The notes under the pieces are model-generated. The model did not search any database and was not told where the DNA came from. It was given only the letters and a program-made list of their open reading frames with translations. A stretch of 56,256 bases of DNA from Azospirillum fermentarium (GTDB taxonomy: Bacteria; Pseudomonadota; Alphaproteobacteria; Azospirillales; Azospirillaceae), in contig NZ_JAOQNH010000003.1 of the NCBI RefSeq assembly GCF_025961205.1, forward strand, positions 1,177,501 to 1,233,756, written 5' to 3'. The stretch's first letter is position 1; each line of letters starts with the position of its first letter. The translations under genes were made by a program, and so were the position numbers. Of the stretch, positions 27,001 to 35,513 are shown one piece after another.

Positions 27001-30000
27001 ATCCTTCGACGCCGCCCTGGTCCTGGGGGCCGGGACCAAGATCCGCTTCCTGCCGTCGGCCACGTTCAACGGCGTTCCTCCCCCGCTGGTGATGCATCTG
27101 ATCGAATCGTCGGCGGCGGCGGTGGTCACGGGGACCGTGGTCGATCTGAGCGACCTGTCCGCCACCGGGGGATCGACGGTCTATAGCGCCGGCATCGTCC
27201 TGCTGTCCGCCAACCAGATCGTCAACGGCGATTTCTCCCTCGATCTGGCGGGCTGGACGTCCACGGGATCGGTGCGCGTGGTTACCGACGGCAACAGTTG
27301 GGCGTCGATATCCGCCGACGGGGTGCAGGCCGGCGAACTCGACACGGCACTGGGGCTGACGGTGGGCACGCTGAACGCACTCGGCGGCGGCGGGGCGACC
27401 ATCGGCAGCGCCATGATCATGGACCAGAGCATCACGGTCGCCGAAGACAGCATCCTGCGGATCCACTGGTCGTTCGACTTCACCGACGTGTCGGCGGCCT
27501 ATCCCGACTTCGGATTCGTGGTGGTCAACGGCCACGCCTATCTGCTGGCCCAGGCCGCGGACGCATCGGGGCTGTTCGAGATCTCCCTGAAGGCCGGGGA
27601 CACGGTGGCGCTGGCCATGGGGTCCATGAACGTCAACGAGGCGGCCCCCCATTCGGAATTGAAGATCAGCGGCGTCGAGCTGTACCCGCAGTTCAACCAT
27701 GCCCCCGAACTTCTGACCGACACGTTCACCATTGACCATGTGCCGGTCTGGGCCGGCACGGTGGGCGAAACACCGTCGGGCACGGTGGGCGTGCTGGTGT
27801 CGTCGCTGGTGGGCGAGAACGCCGATACCTCCACCACCGTGCACGACGCCGACATCGAGGCGCAGACCGGCATCGCCATCACCGCCACGGACACCGCCAA
27901 GGGGATCTGGTGGTATTCCACCGACGACGGCGCCACCTGGACCCAGATCAGCGGCGTCAGCGACGGCAGCGCCCTGCTGCTGCGGGCCGAGGACCGGCTG
28001 CTGTTCCAGAGCACCACCACAGGCACCGCCAGCGGCGCCCTGACCTTCCACGCCTGGGACCAGATGGTGGGAACTGCGGGGGACCGGGCCGACCTGTCGG
28101 GACACCTGTCCATCGCCGGCTCCTTTTCGGTCGAATCGGCCACGGCGTCGGTCACCGTGACGGATGGCGGCAGCCCCCCCACGCCGGCGGCGATGGGGCT
28201 GTATGTCAGCGACAGCTTCGACGGCACCCTGGACAGCAAATGGACGTCCGATACCTCGCTTTTCCCCGACGTGGTGAGTGCCGGCAAGACACCGGCGGTG
28301 ACGGTGGAGGGCGGCGCGCTGAAACTGTCCTACCGCGGCGTCCTGGCCACCGCCGACGAACTGCCCCCCGCCACCCTGCCGCTGGGGGTGACGGTCAGCG
28401 GCCTGTGGCACTTCCCGTCCCAGGGAACCGATGACGTCCTCTTCATCAGCACCCGTTCCGACCAGGGCCGCGACACGTCCGATCCCGGCTCTTCAGGCGA
28501 GTTGGACAACGGTGTCATCGTCAAGCTGAAGGCCGACGAAGACAAGGTCGTCATCGGGTACAACAAAGGCGGAACCTTCACATACGTCGATTCCGTCACT
28601 CTGGGCATGGCGGCCGACGATGTTCTCAGCTTCCTGGTCCACGATGACGGCACGTCGGTGACCGCCACCGTGGTCAATACCAACACGGGTCTTTCCGCGA
28701 CCATCACCGAGACGATAACGGAAACATTCCCCAACAACTACGTCACCATTCTCAACCAGGAAAACCGCATCTCCTATCTGGACGATGTGACCGTCACCAC
28801 CGGCCCCGTCACGTACACCGACACCGTCTATTACGGCGCCATCGGCGCATCCGATGCGGAAACCCCCGCCGCCGACCTGCTCTACGCCCTGACGGGCACG
28901 CCCACGCACGGCCTCGTGACACTCAAGAGCGACGGCAGCTATGTCTATGTCCCCACCACCGGCTACACCGGCACGGACAGCTTCAGCTATTCCGTCACCG
29001 ACGAGGACGGCAACACCGGCTCGGCGACGGTCGGCCTCAGCGTGCTGCCGTCGAGCCTGATGGCGGCCCACACCGCCATGCTCCCCGGGGTGTTCAGCGA
29101 CTCCACGCTGACCCAATACGGCACGGACGGCTTCTTCACCGACTGGTCAACCACCTTCGGCACCTGGACCGGCCCGTCCGGCAGCATCATCGCCAACGGC
29201 ACCTTCGACACCAACGGCGTCCACGCCTATACGGTGGCGGACCAGACGGCGGATGCCGCCACCCTCACCAGCCTGGAACACGCCCTGGGGCTGCGAAGCG
29301 GGGGGCTGATGACGCTCGGCGGCCTGTCCGAAACCCAGAACATCACCGGGGCCGCCGCCTTCATCAAGAACACCCCCATCACGGTGGCCAACGACAGCGT
29401 GCTGCGCTTCGACTGGATCTACACCCAGACGGACCACACCAACCCCGACTTCCTGTTCGTCGTCGTCAACGGCCACGCGGCAAAGACCTTCGACCTGACC
29501 AGCCTGACCGGCATCAACGAGGCGTACGGCACGTTCGAAATGGTCCTGGCTGCCGGATCAACGGTGTCGCTGGGCATCGGCGTGGTCAATGTCGGCGGCA
29601 CGAACACCGCCCCCAGCCTGTCGCTGGACAATTTCAGCCTCACCTGCCTGAACGGCGACCCGGTGATCCTGGATCTGGACGGCAACGGCATCGCCCTGCG
29701 GTCAAAGGCGGACGGGGTGCGGTTCGACATGAACGCCGACGGGGTGGCCGACACCACCGGCTGGGTGGGCAAGGGCGACGGCATCCTGGCCTATGACGCC
29801 AACTACGACGGAAAGATCACCGGGGCGGGCGAACTGGTGTCGGAATATCTGGCGCCGGGGGCGTCCCACAGTCTGGCAGCCCTCGCCACCTTCGACAGCA
29901 ACGGCGACGGGCGGGTGGATGCGCAGGATGCGGCGTACGCCAGCCTGCTGGTCTGGCGCGACGGCAACGGCGACGGCATCAGCGATGCGGGCGAACTGGT

Positions 30001-30397
30001 GACGCTGAAGGACGCCGGCATCGCCGCCATCACGGTGGTCAGCCAGGAGGCAGCGGGCAGCATCAACGGCAACCGGGTGCTCGCCACATCGTCGATGACC
30101 ATGACCGACGGACAGACGCGGGAGGTGGTGGCGGTATCCTTCGACGTGGACCACACGGCGAGCGTGCGCATGACCACCACGGCGGACGCCACGCCGGTCC
30201 AGCCCCCACAGCCGGCGGTGAACTACGCCGCCCTGCTGCAGCAGGGGCTGAACGGCGGGCAGACGGCGGACGCGGGGGCCACGGATACGGATACAGATAC
30301 GGCCGGGGCCGGGACCGAACACGCCGCCACCGGCGGCCAGGACCACAGCCCCGCCATCACCGACGATCACGCCGCGGCGCACGCCGCCCACGCATAA
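24014..30397 (+). CDS. Giant adhesin-like protein, probable type I secretion substrate
   Basis: A 2127-residue, Ala/Thr/Ser/Asp-rich protein without an N-terminal signal. In order: residues about 90-480, Ala-rich degenerate repeats of about 50-60 residues with the core D-x-LVASLASG; about 480-600, an Ala/Glu/Lys stretch; about 672-752, a Pro-Val-Ser spacer; about 755-1062, two cadherin/Ig-like modules with WQY and RFVP strands; about 1071-1230, a jelly-roll-like domain; about 1232-1387, a third cadherin-like module; about 1395-1595, a lectin-like jelly roll (DSFDGTLDSKW); about 1640-1680, a tandem Ig-like strand set (GYTGTDSFSYSVTD); about 1716-1875, a second copy of the 1071-1230 domain; about 1880-2010, Ca-binding loops VILDLDGNGIAL, DANYDGKITGAGEL and DSNGDGRVDAQDA. 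No GGxGxD RTX repeats are seen. A type I exporter set lies 2 kb downstream, hence the secretion inference. Confidence 0.8.
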   Translation: MPRDEQQLAALPESPAPAQAPQPLVPDSLVNEAVNTLLGGQGNAQALEQKIGQSMAAAGVPPEQAAGYAGQWVRSFVTQMATSPSPDAAQAEASRIVSASIAQAQSAPALTPEQKLASALATGGNVAGALSDTGILPAGTGSGAVSKAVFADLNTALGQNPAQNGAGLAPALAQAGDTAARAAHAAAQPATAPPDPAQKLASALASGTGVEGAVGGGGAYSASLEQALAHGSDIGSAVSAASTDAARSQQQAQANAVTPSAADKLVASLSGNGPAAALPGGSNPAFAATLSDALARGSDPGNALAASARSQQVSEGVAKSTAVPMNPADSLVASLASGSKVGEAVSSFAAHTGLGPGAAGTFATSLGTALASGSTPAAAVSSSQQTAATAAGNVSSAAQGVRSDPVVAALSSGTGAGAGNTAFGAALGQALSEGKAPGEAAAHAAQAAATAGQNVAENAVAVSAEHAALAAQSMPAEAAAVAEKAIQTAEAHTPEGREKAAEAAAEGGEKAAAEGGERAVAEAAGKAGEGGEKAALAAAAADKAPAEAGDRLAAGEGERAVGDGVRDAAARAVEAVPLFKAAEMKTGGDLVQVFKTVTALAGGPATILSATEIHTVRTDLLSSSTLKTAASLNPAKAILEAMMQQHQQQAIATLMKTAALTGGNTASDTATQPVSPPAVVSPPESPTESPPVVSPPVVSPPVSPPVVVSPPVSPPVVSPPVSPPVSPPVSPPVSPPVVVSPPVSPPVSPPAIPNAPTVASGYDKALLASLLHVGEDDAAPTGFKILSVIETLFTFSGGTTPAGVLVKPFITDPAKGEWQYKTDAMADWTTLTTPTGDARLFLSVSVSLRFVPAADYHGTATDLELVAVDSRAGQISGHDVLTLSPTGSHTWADLAGGKNPFSGSTASLTVNIDSVNDAPITLGLHAFLPSSLYDGSYSGSMAVGALVDSLFSDIIDGNVSTLAGVAVVAIDGDPTGNGAWQYWVPAAERWISITDVSFDAALVLGAGTKIRFLPSATFNGVPPPLVMHLIESSAAAVVTGTVVDLSDLSATGGSTVYSAGIVLLSANQIVNGDFSLDLAGWTSTGSVRVVTDGNSWASISADGVQAGELDTALGLTVGTLNALGGGGATIGSAMIMDQSITVAEDSILRIHWSFDFTDVSAAYPDFGFVVVNGHAYLLAQAADASGLFEISLKAGDTVALAMGSMNVNEAAPHSELKISGVELYPQFNHAPELLTDTFTIDHVPVWAGTVGETPSGTVGVLVSSLVGENADTSTTVHDADIEAQTGIAITATDTAKGIWWYSTDDGATWTQISGVSDGSALLLRAEDRLLFQSTTTGTASGALTFHAWDQMVGTAGDRADLSGHLSIAGSFSVESATASVTVTDGGSPPTPAAMGLYVSDSFDGTLDSKWTSDTSLFPDVVSAGKTPAVTVEGGALKLSYRGVLATADELPPATLPLGVTVSGLWHFPSQGTDDVLFISTRSDQGRDTSDPGSSGELDNGVIVKLKADEDKVVIGYNKGGTFTYVDSVTLGMAADDVLSFLVHDDGTSVTATVVNTNTGLSATITETITETFPNNYVTILNQENRISYLDDVTVTTGPVTYTDTVYYGAIGASDAETPAADLLYALTGTPTHGLVTLKSDGSYVYVPTTGYTGTDSFSYSVTDEDGNTGSATVGLSVLPSSLMAAHTAMLPGVFSDSTLTQYGTDGFFTDWSTTFGTWTGPSGSIIANGTFDTNGVHAYTVADQTADAATLTSLEHALGLRSGGLMTLGGLSETQNITGAAAFIKNTPITVANDSVLRFDWIYTQTDHTNPDFLFVVVNGHAAKTFDLTSLTGINEAYGTFEMVLAAGSTVSLGIGVVNVGGTNTAPSLSLDNFSLTCLNGDPVILDLDGNGIALRSKADGVRFDMNADGVADTTGWVGKGDGILAYDANYDGKITGAGELVSEYLAPGASHSLAALATFDSNGDGRVDAQDAAYASLLVWRDGNGDGISDAGELVTLKDAGIAAITVVSQEAAGSINGNRVLATSSMTMTDGQTREVVAVSFDVDHTASVRMTTTADATPVQPPQPAVNYAALLQQGLNGGQTADAGATDTDTDTAGAGTEHAATGGQDHSPAITDDHAAAHAAHA
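26104..26247. repeat. 51-bp direct repeat in the Pro-Val spacer
   Basis: Bases 26104-26154 recur exactly at 26197-26247 (offset 93 bp, in frame). They encode the (S/V)PPV units of the spacer in the giant protein. The DNA is also internally repetitive (CCGCCGGTG-type units), so length variation between strains is likely. Confidence 0.8.
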
Positions 30398-30412
30398 CCG
30401 TGGGCGGCGTGC
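30379..30412. terminator. 13-bp inverted repeat over the stop of the giant gene
   Basis: Bases 30379-30391 and 30400-30412 are exact reverse complements with an 8-nt loop that contains the TAA stop. It lies between convergent genes (the giant gene and the TAXI gene ending at 30435). No T tract, so termination would be Rho-assisted or bidirectional by hairpin only. Confidence 0.45.
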
Positions 30413-30434
30413 CGGGCCGCCGTCACCGGCATCA

Positions 30435-31448
30435 TCACTCGCTGGGCAGCAGCCCGGTTTCGCGGAAATAGCGCACCGCCCCTTCGTGCAGCGGGGCGGT
30501 CAGGCCGGCATGGACCATCGCCGTCTTGTTCAGCCGGTTCAGGGCCATGTGCATCTTCTGCACCGCCGGCAGATCCTCGAACACCGCCCGGACCACCGTA
30601 TAGACCACATCGGCGGGCACGTCTTCCGACGTGACCACGGTGGCCAGCACGCCGAACGTCTTCACGTCGGTGTCGTTGTTGCGGTAATAGCCGCCCGGCA
30701 CCACCGCATGCCCGTAATAGGGATTTTCCGCCACCAGCCTGTCCACATTCTCTCCCGACACCGGGATGATCGTGGAAGGGCAGGAGTTCGTCACCTCCTG
30801 CACCGCGCTGTTGGGGTGGCCGGCCAGATAGACCACGGCATCCACCTGGCGCGCGCACAAGGATGCGGGGAGCTTGGGCTGGGGAATGTCGGCGGCATCG
30901 GCGAACTGGGCATAGGTCCAGCCCACCTTTCCCATCACCGCGTCGAGGGTGGCGCGCACACCCGATCCGGTGGGGCCGACGTTGACCTTCTTGCCCTTCA
31001 GATCCTCGAACCCGTTGATGCCGCTGGCCGGGTTGGCGACGATGGTCAGGGATTCCGGGTAGAGCGAGAACACCGAGCGCAGCTTGGTAAAAGCCCCCCG
31101 CTCCTTGAACGATCCCACCCCCTTGTACGCGTTGAAATGCACGTCCGACTGCACGATGGCAAACTGGCGGCGGCCGGCACGGATATCCTCGATGTTGGCG
31201 ACCGAACCGGCGGACGGCTGCACCGTGCAGCGCACCCCGTGGGCCGGACGGGTGCGGTTGACCGACGCGCACAAGGCGCCGCCCACGGGATAATAGACGC
31301 CGGTGATGCCGCCGGTTCCAACCACGGTCTGCGCCTTGTCGATCTTGCCCAGCATGGGCACGTCATCCGTTTGCGCGGCGCCCACGCCGGGCGTGGACAG
31401 AATCCCCAGGAGAGCGAACACCCGGACAAGATGGGCGCGGACGGTCAT
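30435..31448 (-). CDS. TAXI-family TRAP solute-binding protein
   Basis: A 337-residue periplasmic protein of the TRAP-associated extracytoplasmic immunogenic (TAXI) family. A signal peptide (about 1-25, FALLGILSTPGVGAA) is followed by the hallmark VVGTGGITGVYYPVGGALC near 42-60, then TVQPSAGSVANIEDIRAG, the QSDVHFNAYKG segment and GKKVNVGPTGSGVR near 150. Such proteins deliver a carboxylate or amino acid to a TRAP permease, but no DctM/DctQ-type permease lies in this window, so this is an orphan binding protein here. It converges on the giant adhesin-like gene and is not obviously part of its operon. The ligand cannot be read from the sequence. Confidence 0.92.
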   Translation of the reverse strand: MTVRAHLVRVFALLGILSTPGVGAAQTDDVPMLGKIDKAQTVVGTGGITGVYYPVGGALCASVNRTRPAHGVRCTVQPSAGSVANIEDIRAGRRQFAIVQSDVHFNAYKGVGSFKERGAFTKLRSVFSLYPESLTIVANPASGINGFEDLKGKKVNVGPTGSGVRATLDAVMGKVGWTYAQFADAADIPQPKLPASLCARQVDAVVYLAGHPNSAVQEVTNSCPSTIIPVSGENVDRLVAENPYYGHAVVPGGYYRNNDTDVKTFGVLATVVTSEDVPADVVYTVVRAVFEDLPAVQKMHMALNRLNKTAMVHAGLTAPLHEGAVRYFRETGLLPSE

Positions 31449-31576
31449 AGAAAGCCTCGGTGATGAACGAGCGTAACGGGATTGGCACCATCATATAGGC
31501 CAGATACGCACCCCTGTGCACAGAACCTTTTGTGCACAGACCCTTATTCAGGCGCGATCGCCGGCGGGCGCCGGAC

Positions 31577-31921
31577 TCACCCCTCGTCGCCGCTCTCGGC
31601 GAACCCCTCGCCGAATCCGTCGCCGCCCGTCTCCCCCCCGTGGGCCGATGGGGCGCTGCCGGCCCGGCTGTCGTCGTCACCGGCGGACAGGATGGCCTCG
31701 GCCACCGCCACACCGGTCACCAGCCCGGCCAACCCGCCGAGAAGCCCGCCGCCCACGGACGAGCCCTGTTCCTCTGCCGCGGGGGCAGCGGAACCGTCGT
31801 TGCCGCCGCCCTGGCGGTCCTGCCGGTCGATGGCGGCCTGCACCGGGTCGGAGCACGGCTGCTGGGCCGGGACCGGCGCAGGCTGAGGCTCGATGATCTG
31901 GTTCTTGAGCCATTTCAGCAT
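31577..31921 (-). CDS. Hypothetical Gly-rich protein
   Basis: A 114-residue ORF from ATG 31919-31921 (MLKWLKNQIIEPQ), preferred over an in-frame start at 31963. It has a polar, Pro/Gln-rich N-terminal third, a short Gly/Val/Ala hydrophobic stretch (about residues 55-78, GGGLLGGLAGLVTGVAVAEA) and a Gly/Asp/Glu-rich tail ending GFAESGDEG. The hydrophobic part is like a glycine-zipper membrane segment. I recognise no family. Confidence 0.55.
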   Translation of the reverse strand: MLKWLKNQIIEPQPAPVPAQQPCSDPVQAAIDRQDRQGGGNDGSAAPAAEEQGSSVGGGLLGGLAGLVTGVAVAEAILSAGDDDSRAGSAPSAHGGETGGDGFGEGFAESGDEG

Positions 31922-32409
31922 CGCGCACCTCCGCTTCGTGTGTTTCTGGTCACCGGCCGGCACAGACGGTCACTGTATCATGAAAACCCCGGCACGATAT
32001 GATTCCGGCGGGCATGGAGGCCCCGAGCCGGCCAGCCCCGTCGGGGGCATTGATCTGGAAAACTGTATTGACCCCACCTCTTCTAAATCAAGAGCTGAAG
32101 AGCGAAAAATTGCATTGACATCTTTTGGTTGCCAGTGGCTCCATCCCGGCGAATCATGAAATTCGAACGGCCTCGCCCTTGTGATCCGTCTCGATAATCA
32201 ATAGAAAGACTGGTGCCGTATACAGCGAGATGGCACGTCATTCGCGCGATACGGGAATATTTGCTTCCCTCCAAGCCCCATGTGAATGCCGTATACCTTC
32301 CGACAAGTTTTTGTTAAGTCTATTATTTAATGGAAACTGGCGAAGCCGTGGCATAAGCTGTCTCCATCCCTTTGGGAAAATATCCATCCCGACAGATTCC
32401 TTGCTATCG
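31922..32409. other. Intergenic region upstream of the type I secretion operon
   Basis: About 490 bp with lower GC than the flanks and no convincing gene; an ORF open from 32230 into tolC-like coding sequence is better explained as non-coding leader. A candidate promoter is listed separately (32298-32326). Nothing else is recognised. Confidence 0.5.
32298..32326 (+). promoter_or_regulatory. Candidate sigma-70-like promoter of the secretion operon
   Basis: TTCCGA (32298-32303) and TATTAT (32321-32326) are separated by 17 bp; the -10 hexamer is good (5 of 6), the -35 poor (3 of 6). It would give a leader of about 75 nt before the ATG at 32410. Confidence 0.3.
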
Positions 32410-33861
32410 ATGTTCAATAAAATCAGCACGATACGCCTTTGGGCCGTTGTGATGGCTCTGGTGCTGCCCAATCCTTCGGTTGCGGGACCGGCACAGCCTG
32501 AAAACGTTGCGGCAAAGTTGCTGATGTCGGCAACCGAAAGTCACGACCGTCTGCGGGCGGCGCAGTCGTCGGCGGATTCGGCATTCAACGCGCTGCGGGT
32601 CTCGGTGGGGGCATGGTATCCCAACATGGCCTTTTCCGCGGGCGTGGGGCGGGAGCGTTTCGAAAAGCCCGGCCCCAGCAACACCAACATGTACGCCCGC
32701 CAGATGACGGTGCGGGCCACCCAGCTCCTGTGGGATTTCGGCGCCACCAACGCCGACATCGAACGGGCACGGCTGACCTCCATCCGCGCCGACGTGTCGG
32801 TGGAGCGCACACGCCAGGAATTGCTGCTGGAAGGGCTGGGGGCCTATGCGACCCTGCTCAAATCGCAGATGGTGCTGAAGTACGCCCGCCAGTCGGAAGA
32901 GAACATCCGCCGCCAGACCGGTCTGGAAGAGGTGCGTCTGCGCGAAGGCTACGGCTTCTCCACCGACGTTCTGCAGGCCAAAAGCCAGCTTGCCGGCGCC
33001 CAGGCCCGCCGCGTGGCGTCGGAAGAGGCGGTGCAGGTGGCGCTGAACCGGTTCCAGGCGTTCTTCGGCCATGTGGACATCAACGGCACCGCCTTGCAGG
33101 CGCTGGCCCTGCCCGAACCGGCCCTGCCCCGCCGGCTGGAAGAGGCGCTGACGCGGGCGCAGGAAAGCAACCTGCGCCTTCAGGAATTGACGCTCACCTC
33201 GGCGGCGGCGCGGGAGAACGTGACCGCCACCCAGGGCCGCAGCTTCTACCCCCGCATCGAAGGGGTGCTGGAACGCACGGTGAAGGACGATTACCAGGGC
33301 ACCGCCGGGCGCCAGAACGAATCGGTGGCCAAGGTGCAGCTCACCCTGCCGTTCAATCTGGGTTTCACCGCGCTCAACTCCGTCAAGCAGGCCCGCGCCG
33401 ATGCCGCCGCCGCCGACGCCTCGCTGGCCGATCAGGAACGGCAGGTGCTGGAGGGCGTGCGCAACAGCTGGTCGCGGCTGCAAAGCGCCCGGCAGCAGGC
33501 CGAGCTGCTGCGCGATCAGGCCAGCCTCGCCAAGGGCTTCCTGGAGGTGGCGCGGTCGGAACGCGAACTGGGCACCCGTTCGCTGATCGACCTGCTGACC
33601 GGGGAAACCACGCTGATCAACGCCCAGAGCGATGCCGCGGCGGCGGAAACCGACGTGGCGCTGGCGGGATACCAGCTTCTGGCCGCCATCGGCCACCTGA
33701 GCTACACCGACGTGCGCACCCGCCCCGTCGGCCAGGCGGGCAAGGACAAGCCCAAGCCGGCGGCGCGCGCGCCCAAGGCTCCGGCCAAGGCCAACCCGGC
33801 GCCGGCCCCGGCACCCGCAGCACCGGCACCGTCCCAGGCTCCGTCCCAGGCACCGCAATGA
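32410..33861 (+). CDS. TolC-family outer membrane factor
   Basis: A 483-residue outer membrane efflux protein that forms the exit channel of a type I secretion system. From the ATG at 32410 a signal peptide is visible (LWAVVMALVLPNPSVAG). The mature part shows the two-fold repeat of OEP domains: ESHDRLRAAQSSADSAFNAL with YPNMAFSAGVG, and later LTSAAARENVTATQGRSFYP with RIEGVLERTVKDD. The helical hairpin LREGYGFSTDVLQAKSQLA and its counterpart RELGTRSLIDLLTGETTLINAQ are typical. The C-terminus is an Ala/Pro/Lys-rich tail (about 440-483). The upstream in-frame ORF to 32230 lacks a signal and is rejected. It overlaps the ABC gene by 4 bp. Confidence 0.92.
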   Translation: MFNKISTIRLWAVVMALVLPNPSVAGPAQPENVAAKLLMSATESHDRLRAAQSSADSAFNALRVSVGAWYPNMAFSAGVGRERFEKPGPSNTNMYARQMTVRATQLLWDFGATNADIERARLTSIRADVSVERTRQELLLEGLGAYATLLKSQMVLKYARQSEENIRRQTGLEEVRLREGYGFSTDVLQAKSQLAGAQARRVASEEAVQVALNRFQAFFGHVDINGTALQALALPEPALPRRLEEALTRAQESNLRLQELTLTSAAARENVTATQGRSFYPRIEGVLERTVKDDYQGTAGRQNESVAKVQLTLPFNLGFTALNSVKQARADAAAADASLADQERQVLEGVRNSWSRLQSARQQAELLRDQASLAKGFLEVARSERELGTRSLIDLLTGETTLINAQSDAAAAETDVALAGYQLLAAIGHLSYTDVRTRPVGQAGKDKPKPAARAPKAPAKANPAPAPAPAAPAPSQAPSQAPQ

Positions 33862-35513
33862 AGGATCTGGTCACCCGCCTGCGCGCCAGCCCCCGCACGG
33901 CGCGGCGCCTGCTGGCGGCGTCGGCGGCGGCCAACGGGCTGGCGCTGGCGTCGTCCTTCTATGTCATGCTGGTGCTGAACCGGTACGTGTCGCACGGCGT
34001 CGATGCGACGCTGCTGACGCTGACGGTGGGGGTGGTGGCGACCATCGGGTTCGAGCACGCGTTCCGTCATGTGCGCCTGCGCATCGCCGCCAATTTCGGG
34101 CGCACCGCCCAGCAGCGGACGGCAGCCGGGGCCTATGGCGTGCTGCTGACCGCGCGCGGCGGGGCGCTGGACCGCCATCCCCCCGCCCGCCAGCGCGAGG
34201 TGCTGCGCGGGCTGGACCTGCTGGACTCCGCCCACGGACCGGCCAATCTGGCGGCCCTGTTCGACGTACCGTTCGCGCTGATGTTCATCGCCATCATCCT
34301 GCTGGCGAGCTGGCCGCTGGCGCTGGTGTGCGTGGTGTTCGTGGCCCTGTCCATCGCCGCCAACCAGCTCAGCCAGTCGGTGCTGCAGACGGTGGGGCAG
34401 GAAAGCTCGCAGGCCGCCATGGAAACCCAGCGGCTGGTTGCCGCCGGCATCGACAACCGCGACACGGTGCGCGCCTTTGCCGGGCTGGCCCCGGTGATGG
34501 CCCAGTGGGAACGGGCGGTGCGCGGCGCGCGGGCGGCGCGCGAACGGCTGTCGCTGGCGCAGGGGCGGTCGCAGTCGGCGTCCCAGACGCTCCAGTCGCT
34601 GCAAAGCGTGGCGGTCATCGCCGTCGGCGCCATCCTGGTGGTGCGCGGGCATCTGGACGTGGGCACGCTGATCGGCATCAACATCCTGGCCGGCAAGGCG
34701 GTGGCCCCCATCGGGCGGGTGGGGCAGATCGGCAGCGCCTTCATCCTGGCGCGCCAGGCCCGCGCGCGGCTGGAGGAATGGGCACGGCTTCCGGTGGAAG
34801 GGACCGGCGGCTCGGCGCTGGCGTCCTTCACCGGTGCGCTGGAGCTGCGCGACGTCACCTACACGCCCGCGGAAGGGGCGGCGGCGGTGCTGCGGCGGGT
34901 GTCGTTCCGCCTGCCGCCCGGTGCCGTGCTGGCGGTCAAGGGCCGCAACGGGGCGGGCAAGACCACGCTGCTGCGGCTGCTGACCGGGCTGATCGAGCCG
35001 CAGGACGGACTGATCCTGGCCGACGGGGTGGACATCCGCCGCTTCAATCCCGGCTGGTGGCGGGCGCAGGTGGCCTATCTGCCGCAGGAGCCGGCCTTCC
35101 TCGACCTGTCGATCCGCGACAACCTGCTGGCCGTGCGCCCCGATCTGGACGACGCCGGGCTGATGGCGGTTCTGGAACGGGCCGGGGCCGCGCATGTCGT
35201 CGCCGGCACGCCCCAGGGGATCAACACCCTGATCCGCAACGCGGGCCGCGAGTTTTCCGTGGGCCACCGCCGCCGTCTGGCGCTGGCCCGCGCGCTGGCG
35301 TCCGGCGGGCGGCTGGCGGTGTTCGACGAACCGACCGAGGGGCTGGACGCCGAGGGCACGGCCCTGGTGTACAAGGCGCTGATCGACCTGGCGCGGTCCG
35401 GGTGCACGGTGGTGGTCGCCTCCCACGACCCGCGCATCCTGCAGGGGGCCTCGCATCTCCTGGATCTGGACGGCGCCGGCACCGCGGTGACGGCGGAGGC
35501 GGTGGCGCGATGA
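33858..35513 (+). CDS. Type I secretion ABC transporter (membrane and ATPase fused), atypical signature
   Basis: A 551-residue half transporter that energises type I export. The membrane part covers about 15-320 with helices near 20-40, 50-68, 130-165 and 245-285; no C39 or C39-like N-terminal domain is present. The ATPase part has Walker A GRNGAGKTT (about 361-369), Q-loop YLPQEPAFLD, Walker B RLAVFDEPTEGLD (about 482-494) and the switch His in VASHDPR. The C-loop reads FSVGHRRRLALARAL instead of LSGGQ-type, near 465-479. ATG 33858 overlaps the previous stop; a long upstream extension of this frame is shadow. The ends overlap both neighbours by 4 bp, so tolC-ABC-hlyD is a coupled operon. Confidence 0.9.
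   Translation: MKDLVTRLRASPRTARRLLAASAAANGLALASSFYVMLVLNRYVSHGVDATLLTLTVGVVATIGFEHAFRHVRLRIAANFGRTAQQRTAAGAYGVLLTARGGALDRHPPARQREVLRGLDLLDSAHGPANLAALFDVPFALMFIAIILLASWPLALVCVVFVALSIAANQLSQSVLQTVGQESSQAAMETQRLVAAGIDNRDTVRAFAGLAPVMAQWERAVRGARAARERLSLAQGRSQSASQTLQSLQSVAVIAVGAILVVRGHLDVGTLIGINILAGKAVAPIGRVGQIGSAFILARQARARLEEWARLPVEGTGGSALASFTGALELRDVTYTPAEGAAAVLRRVSFRLPPGAVLAVKGRNGAGKTTLLRLLTGLIEPQDGLILADGVDIRRFNPGWWRAQVAYLPQEPAFLDLSIRDNLLAVRPDLDDAGLMAVLERAGAAHVVAGTPQGINTLIRNAGREFSVGHRRRLALARALASGGRLAVFDEPTEGLDAEGTALVYKALIDLARSGCTVVVASHDPRILQGASHLLDLDGAGTAVTAEAVAR

Noticed and set aside
24014..30397. RTX (GGxGxD) nonapeptide repeats in the giant protein
   Set aside because: None found; the Ca-binding part consists of EF-hand-like DxDGNG and DANxDG loops instead.
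32230..32409. Longer start of the TolC-like protein
   Set aside because: The extra 60 residues precede a clean signal peptide that begins at 32410.
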